Source of the DNA: Deltaproteobacteria bacterium
Lineage (GTDB): Bacteria; Myxococcota_A; UBA796; UBA9615
DNA: 64,000 nucleotides
Reading direction: 5' to 3'
NCBI GenBank assembly: GCA_023954745.1
Contig: JAGSHC010000002.1
Coordinates: 49,526-113,525 of the forward strand
Shown: piece by piece, positions 59,294-64,000 of the stretch
Layout of the letters: every line of letters begins with the position of its first letter
Numbering within the stretch: the stretch's first letter is position 1
Notes under the pieces: generated by a model
What the model was told of the DNA's origin: nothing
What the model saw: only the letters and a program-made list of their open reading frames with translations
Databases searched by the model: none
Translations under genes and position numbers: made by a program

Positions 59294-62143
59294 TCAGTTG
59301 GCCAGCGCGGTCTGTCCCGGATTCAGGGCGCCCCAGCTGCTGTTGTTCGCATCGGTCCAGTCGACTCGGCTGTTGGTGTCGGTCTCGTCGACGCGCCCGA
59401 GAGTGGTCCCGCTCGGGGTGGTGCCCGTCGCCGAGGCATCCCGCACCGCGTTGAGGCAGAAGTCCTCGTCGTAGAAGGACGGCGTCGCGCCGGCCGGCGT
59501 CGTCCATCCTCCTCGGTCGGAGATCCAGTCCGCCCGCGCCTCGGTCGAGTTGGCGGTGACGAACCCGGAACAGACGCTCGTGCCCGCGATCAGCACCGCG
59601 TCGATGAGGTCTCCCCCCAGCTCGGTCTTCAGCCAGATGGCGTTGTCGTGCGCGGTCACGTTCTCGCTCGCCGACGTCCAGAAGTCCCAGGCCCCGTCAT
59701 GGTTCTGCGGGTAGGACGACGCGGGGTACTCGTCCTTTGAGGTCGACTCGTTGCCCGAGCCATCCTCGTTGCAGTCCGCTCCGTCCAGGTGAAGGACGAT
59801 GAGGTCGTCGACGGTCACCTCGACCGCCGGGAAGGTGAAGAACTTGTAGGAGCCGCCGAACTGGGTCCCGCGACCTCGGATCTCCATCCCGCCCAAGGAC
59901 CCGGCCTCCACCGCGCGGAGCTCGATGCGGTTGCACTCCTGGCTTGCGCTCGCGCCCACGACCGTGGCCGTGAGCTCGTTGATGACGAGGTTCGCGAGGC
60001 CGAAGAAGCCCTCGAAGGAGCCAGACCGCCCTTCCTCGGGGATCTCCTGCCCCAAGGCATCGACGGCGGTGGCGGCGATGACGAGCTCGTAGGACGCGTT
60101 GGCTTCCTGCGCGCTCGTCGTGAGGGTCGCGAGGGGGCCTGCCACGACCACGTCGGTCACCGTGAGCCCCGCGATGGAGAACATCGAGGCGGTGAGGGCG
60201 GTGCTCCAGTCCCAGCTGAGCTCCACCGTCACGGTGGTGCTGTCGACGGCGATGATCTCGACGATGGAAGGGGGGGCGCCGTCGTTGTCGGCGGCGCAGG
60301 GGTCCTCACCACAGGGAGTGCTGGCGACCCCGGGGCCGCTGGGATCCAGGAACGCCGTCACGAGGTCGAACAGGCCTGACCACTGGAGCGCTCCGTGGGC
60401 CCCGGTCGTGTCAGGCGGGTTGTTGCCGGTCGGGGAGGGCCCGAGCTGCGGGTCGTACTGAAAGAGGATCGGGTCGCCCGGCCCCAGAGGGCCCGACTCC
60501 ACGGGGATACCCCAGGGTGCGGAGTGAGAGGGAGCCAGGAGCGTCAGGCCGCCCGCCCTCGCGAGGTTCTCGGTTGCGATGTTCCACACCGTGTCGTCAC
60601 CCATGTTCTCGACGTACAGGCGGGACCCGGCGATGCTCTCGGGGTAGTTGATTCCATCCACCGCGTCGGTGAAGAGCTGGAAGAGAGCGAACGCTCGCCG
60701 GCGACTCGTCGGTTCAGGGATCGCCTCCGCGAATGCCTCCAGCAGGTCGGCGACCTGGGCGGCTCGGGGGATGACGAAGCCCAGGGGACCTCCCCCCACC
60801 GTCATGACCGCAGCGTCGACGTCGACCCCTTCCTGGGCCAGGAGCGCGGTACCCATGACCGAGCCCACCGACACCCCGAGGTACGAGAGCGAGCTGTTGT
60901 CCACGAGGGCCTGGCCCTGAGCGCCCTGGAACACCTCGTCCTGGAACAGGGCGCCGTCCTCGATGACGTCGACCAGCACCCGCGTGTTCACCATCGCCTG
61001 CACGAGCCGGTTGGCGACCCCGATGAGTCGCTCGGGGTTCTGGTCGAGCGTCAGCAGGTCGTCCAGGTCGTTGAACTCGAGACCCCGCCAGGTGGTCGCG
61101 AGCACGATCATCCCGTTCCGCTCCGCAGCCACGACCGCCGGGTGCCGCCAGTTGGGGGTGTTGAGGTCGTAGGAGGGGTGCGCCGTGGCGCCGTGGCCGT
61201 AGAGGAGCACGGGCACCGACCCCGCCGGAGCGTCGGCTACGGAGCTCGGGATGATCGCGAAGACGTCGATGTCGGTCGTGCCCGTCTGGCTGATCGTCCC
61301 GTCCGGGGCGACGTCGAGGAACATGTCGTCGCGCAGGAAGTCCTGGACCGTCAGCTTCGCGCGGGCGTAGCGCCATGTCTCGTTGTGCAGGGCGTTGCTC
61401 TCACCCAGGTCCCGCACGTCGTAGAAGTCCCATTCTGTGGGCAAGGTCCGCTGGGCGAGGCCCGACTCCAGCTGCGCGTTCCCCATGTCCACGGGGAAGT
61501 CCCAGGCCAACGCGACCCCATCGGAGGAGACCCCTGCCCCGGCCAGGTCCTCCATGAGCGCTCGATAGTGGAGGGCGGCGCCGCCGTAGTCCGCCGGCGG
61601 CGTGCCTGCCACGAGGGCCTCGAACCGCTCGGGGCGGGGGAGCGCGTCCGTCGTCACCACCACTGCAGCCCGCCCAGGGGCTGTCAGCGGCCGCACGGGC
61701 TGGATCAGCAAGGCAGGGCTCCGGCCTGGGACCACGTTCTCGTCGAGCTCCGCGATGACGGGCACCCGGTCGCCGGTGACGAGGTCGACCATGAAGACCG
61801 CGTCGTCGCTCGCGTCCCCGTCCGAGCCGTCGGGCAGACCGTCGCCGGAGAGGCCTTCAATGGTGGCGACGATGGGCTGGTTGCGAGAGAACCCCTGCCG
61901 CCAGGCGATGGCCTCGGTAGGGAGTCCACCGAACCACGCCGGGTCGAGGTCCAGCCGGCCGTCCTCAGCGCCCAGGAACGCGTTGGGGAATGGGTCCTCG
62001 GGCCCCACACCGAAGAGCCCGCCCGACACGTCCGTGCCGAAGTCGACGGGGGCTGGGGTCGGCTCCGCCGGCTCGTCCGGCTCACCGGAGGGGCAAGCGG
62101 CGAGGCCGCAGCAGAGAGTCAGGGCGAGGATGATGCGGGTCAT
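59294..62143 (-). CDS. Large lipoprotein with esterase-like and lamin-tail-like domains
   Basis: 949 residues, lipobox LAAC. Residues ~35-600 contain an alpha/beta hydrolase-like core: 'VPVLLYGHGATAHPSYD', 'IVLATTWRGLEFND' and a nucleophile elbow 'YLGVSVGSVMGT' (Ser in G-x-S-x-G), with a His candidate in 'DTTGAHGALQW'. A fibronectin-like segment follows (~620-720), then a lamin-tail-like domain (~725-945: 'LVINELTATVVG', 'NRIELRAVEAGSL', 'DDLIVLHLDG'). It is probably a surface esterase or lipase attached by a lipid. It is transcribed alone, after a ~110-base gap from the M56 gene. Confidence 0.78.
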   Translation of the reverse strand: MTRIILALTLCCGLAACPSGEPDEPAEPTPAPVDFGTDVSGGLFGVGPEDPFPNAFLGAEDGRLDLDPAWFGGLPTEAIAWRQGFSRNQPIVATIEGLSGDGLPDGSDGDASDDAVFMVDLVTGDRVPVIAELDENVVPGRSPALLIQPVRPLTAPGRAAVVVTTDALPRPERFEALVAGTPPADYGGAALHYRALMEDLAGAGVSSDGVALAWDFPVDMGNAQLESGLAQRTLPTEWDFYDVRDLGESNALHNETWRYARAKLTVQDFLRDDMFLDVAPDGTISQTGTTDIDVFAIIPSSVADAPAGSVPVLLYGHGATAHPSYDLNTPNWRHPAVVAAERNGMIVLATTWRGLEFNDLDDLLTLDQNPERLIGVANRLVQAMVNTRVLVDVIEDGALFQDEVFQGAQGQALVDNSSLSYLGVSVGSVMGTALLAQEGVDVDAAVMTVGGGPLGFVIPRAAQVADLLEAFAEAIPEPTSRRRAFALFQLFTDAVDGINYPESIAGSRLYVENMGDDTVWNIATENLARAGGLTLLAPSHSAPWGIPVESGPLGPGDPILFQYDPQLGPSPTGNNPPDTTGAHGALQWSGLFDLVTAFLDPSGPGVASTPCGEDPCAADNDGAPPSIVEIIAVDSTTVTVELSWDWSTALTASMFSIAGLTVTDVVVAGPLATLTTSAQEANASYELVIAATAVDALGQEIPEEGRSGSFEGFFGLANLVINELTATVVGASASQECNRIELRAVEAGSLGGMEIRGRGTQFGGSYKFFTFPAVEVTVDDLIVLHLDGADCNEDGSGNESTSKDEYPASSYPQNHDGAWDFWTSASENVTAHDNAIWLKTELGGDLIDAVLIAGTSVCSGFVTANSTEARADWISDRGGWTTPAGATPSFYDEDFCLNAVRDASATGTTPSGTTLGRVDETDTNSRVDWTDANNSSWGALNPGQTALAN

Positions 62144-62256
62144 GGAGCGCTCCGTCGACGACGGGGCAGCAAGACCAGCCCACCCCCGAACGGTGTTACC
62201 ACGGGGGCCTCCGGGGGGACGTGGGAGAACACGCCCCAGCCCAGTCTCGGCCGCTC

Positions 62257-63789
62257 CTACTGTTCGCCGGGGGTGCTCTCGGCGTCGAGAAGCGACGGGT
62301 CTTCGAGGAGCAGGACCGAGGTCATCACCATCGGGACGTAGTGGTTCAGGGCTCCGCGCTCGGAGAGGGTGAGCACGTCACGGGTGCCTTCGGTCTCGAT
62401 GGCGGTGCGCACGGCGCGCGCTCCCTGGTTGTAGCCGGCGAGGGCCAGGCCCCAGTCGCCAAACTCCGCGTAGAGGTCGCTGAGCAGACGCATCGCGGCG
62501 TCGGTCTCCTTGACCGGATCGAGGCGCTCGTCCGTGGTGTCGTCCACTTGCAGGCCGTAGCGCCGGGCGGTGGCAGGGATGAACATCCAAAGCCCCTTGC
62601 CAGGCACTCCTGGGGCGGCAGAGAGGCCCTCCTTGTACTCACCCAGGTTCGCGTAGCCCGACTCGACGAGGGGAACCGCGGCCAGCTGCGGCGGCAGGTC
62701 GTAGCGGGCGAGGGCCCCATCCACGAGCTCCGCCCACTCGGCACGCTTGTCGAGGCCCCCCGCGAAGAACGCGGCGGTCTTGGGGCGATTCACGATGCGG
62801 TCGAGGGCGCCCGCGATGGCCGCGTGGTCCCGCACGACGAATGTCTCGTCCGATGCCGCGGCCGAGACCGCAACCCGCTGCTCTGCGTCGACGGTGCGGG
62901 TCTCCACGAGTCCCGAAGCAGCCCACGCCGTCCCGAAGAGGGTGAGGGAGAGCCCGAGGGCGAAGGGAACAGCGAGGAGGCGGCGGGGAGCGGGAGGTGA
63001 GGTCAGCATCTGGATTCTCCGACGGAGCAGCGTGGGGTGGTGAAGGCCGGCGGCCATGGGGAGCGGGGGGGACGCGGCGGCGCGCAAGAGGCAGCCGCCG
63101 TATTCACGGGCGGAGACGTTGGTTCGGGACACCACCGCCTCGTCACAGGCGAGCTCCTCCAGCTCGGCAATCCGTCGGGCGAGGAGATGGGCGAATGGGT
63201 TCCAGAAACAGGTGGTGCGCAGGGCGAGGAGGAACCAGGCGATGCGGGGGTCTCCGTGGCGGTGGTGCTGGAGTTCGTGGGCGAGAGCGAGCCGGTGGTC
63301 TCGGTGTCGAGTGAGAAGCCCGCGCTCGAGCACGATGTAGCGCCGGCCGGGGCGCCAGGCGGCGAAAGACCGGTCACCGAGGCGAAGCTCGAGGCGTCCG
63401 ATGCGTCGGAGGAGGGTGGTGTCCCGCAGCGCGCGGCGCAGGGTCAGGACACACAGGGCGGCCCAGACGGCAGCGAGCGAGAGGAAGGCCGCGAGGGCGA
63501 CGAGCGCGGCGGTGCCGGAGCCGGAAGGCAGGACGAGGGCGGGGGTGTCGGCCGCGAGGCGAAGGGCGACGGCACCGCTGGCGAGGGTCTCCGAGAACAC
63601 CTGGGGCTCCGGGCGCCAGGCCGGCGATTCCGGGACCAGGGTGGCGGCGAGGGGGGCGACGATGGCGGCAGCGAGACCAGCGCGAACCACGGTGAGGGCC
63701 GCTCGACGCGACATGGGAATACGCAGAAGAGCCAACGCCCCGATCCACAGCACGGCCAACAGCAACTGCACGCTGAGGTAGGCGCTCAC
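62257..63789 (-). CDS. M56 (BlaR1-type) membrane peptidase fused to a lytic transglycosylase domain
   Basis: 510 residues from GTG 63789, overlapping the BlaI-like stop by four bases (GTGA). Three to four membrane helices and a cytoplasmic zinc-peptidase segment with 'LAHELQHH' (HExxH, ~171-175) and 'EELACDEAVV' match BlaR1/MecR1 peptidases. After the last helix (~275-295) the sensor domain is not a penicillin-binding fold but a lytic-transglycosylase-like one ('LAAVPLVESGYANLGEYKEGLSAAPGVPGKGLWMFIPATARRYGL', 'LAGYNQGA'), with Glu in 'VESGY' as the likely catalytic acid. It may sense or process muropeptides. Confidence 0.9.
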   Translation of the reverse strand: MSAYLSVQLLLAVLWIGALALLRIPMSRRAALTVVRAGLAAAIVAPLAATLVPESPAWRPEPQVFSETLASGAVALRLAADTPALVLPSGSGTAALVALAAFLSLAAVWAALCVLTLRRALRDTTLLRRIGRLELRLGDRSFAAWRPGRRYIVLERGLLTRHRDHRLALAHELQHHRHGDPRIAWFLLALRTTCFWNPFAHLLARRIAELEELACDEAVVSRTNVSAREYGGCLLRAAASPPLPMAAGLHHPTLLRRRIQMLTSPPAPRRLLAVPFALGLSLTLFGTAWAASGLVETRTVDAEQRVAVSAAASDETFVVRDHAAIAGALDRIVNRPKTAAFFAGGLDKRAEWAELVDGALARYDLPPQLAAVPLVESGYANLGEYKEGLSAAPGVPGKGLWMFIPATARRYGLQVDDTTDERLDPVKETDAAMRLLSDLYAEFGDWGLALAGYNQGARAVRTAIETEGTRDVLTLSERGALNHYVPMVMTSVLLLEDPSLLDAESTPGEQ

Positions 63790-64000
63790 TGCTCTCTCCC
63801 GAGCTTGTCGTCCAGCAGAGACTGGAGCTCGGCGAGCTCATCGGCCGCTACAGGTTCGCTGTCGATGAGCTGCCGCAGCAGCGCGACGCGGTCTCCGCCG
63901 AACAGCGCACCCAGCATGTGCCGCACCGAGCGCGCTTCGTAGCGGGGCTTCTCCTCCGCCGGGACGTAGACGTGGGAGCGCCCCTCCTTGCGGGTGGTGA
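63786..64000 (-). CDS. BlaI/MecI-family repressor (C-terminal part)
   Basis: The frame enters from the right edge and ends at TGA 63788-63786. The ~71 visible residues include 'TRKEGRSHVYVPAEEKPRYEARS' style winged-helix wing and the C-terminal dimer region 'HMLGALFGGDRVALLRQLIDSE', typical of BlaI/MecI/CopY repressors. The HTH itself is outside the window. It is translationally coupled to the M56 peptidase, as in bla/mec operons, so peptidase-triggered cleavage of this repressor is the expected circuit. Confidence 0.88.
   Translation of the reverse strand, partial: TTRKEGRSHVYVPAEEKPRYEARSVRHMLGALFGGDRVALLRQLIDSEPVAADELAELQSLLDDKLGREQ

Overview
The window is a very GC-rich, gene-dense bacterial chromosome segment. 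It most likely comes from a Myxococcota or related deltaproteobacterial lineage. The signs are many eukaryote-like Ser/Thr kinases, FHA proteins, lipoproteins with an Asp-rich (DDDD) linker after the lipobox, a MopE/TSP3 protein with a MYXO-CTERM-like tail, and a hybrid PAS histidine kinase. This placement is inferred from gene content only; there is no rRNA here. I see no insertion sequence, prophage or CRISPR array.

Layout. 1-3582: the end of a Bat (aerotolerance) operon (BatC-like end, BatD, BatE-like) and a secreted GWxTD-like protein. 3654-7775: a hybrid histidine kinase facing a VWA/TSP3 lipoprotein. 7808-16465: a tight five-gene minus-strand signalling operon (CHAT-like protein, phosphodiester glycosidase, PknK-like kinase/ATPase, PEGA kinase, membrane kinase). 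16538-22493: CAP protein, infA with an RRM protein, RlmD-type rRNA methyltransferase, FHA-GGDEF protein, DsbA-like lipoprotein, tRNA-Arg. 22669-30634: three radical-SAM genes, two of them closely related B12-binding paralogues, interspersed with a haem-binding protein, a LuxR-type protein, a TonB-like protein and a GH114 lipoprotein. 31022-35220: phospholipase D-like protein, DUF1801, a methyltransferase and a secreted helical protein. 35365-39969: infC with an attenuator and AUU start, rlmN, a ferritin-like protein, M18 aminopeptidase and queE, the last starting at CTG. 39981-46270: a repeat cluster, a frameshifted membrane gene, a copper monooxygenase-like cytochrome, two tRNA-Ser genes, a MopE-like surface protein, two methyltransferases and a universal stress protein. 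46277-54452: thrS, a small ORF coupled to a kinase, an ECF sigma factor coupled to a giant zinc-finger/kinase/FGE protein, a lipoprotein hydrolase and an acidic lipoprotein. 54585-64000: serS-glnS, an FHA/degenerate AAA+ protein, a large esterase-like lipoprotein and a BlaI/BlaR-type pair whose peptidase is fused to a lytic transglycosylase.

Themes. Translation genes (infA, infC, thrS, serS, glnS, rlmN, rlmD, queE, three tRNAs) are mixed with signalling genes (six Ser/Thr kinases, a histidine kinase, a diguanylate cyclase, an ECF sigma factor). Many adjacent genes overlap by 1-4 bases, suggesting translational coupling. Several promoters can be read directly as TTGAC-N-N17/18-TA-N-N-N-T. At some genes the -10 lies only 6-8 bases before the start codon, suggesting leaderless mRNAs. 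The best candidates for undescribed biology are the five-gene kinase operon, the sigma factor/zinc-finger kinase pair, and the B12 radical-SAM cluster.
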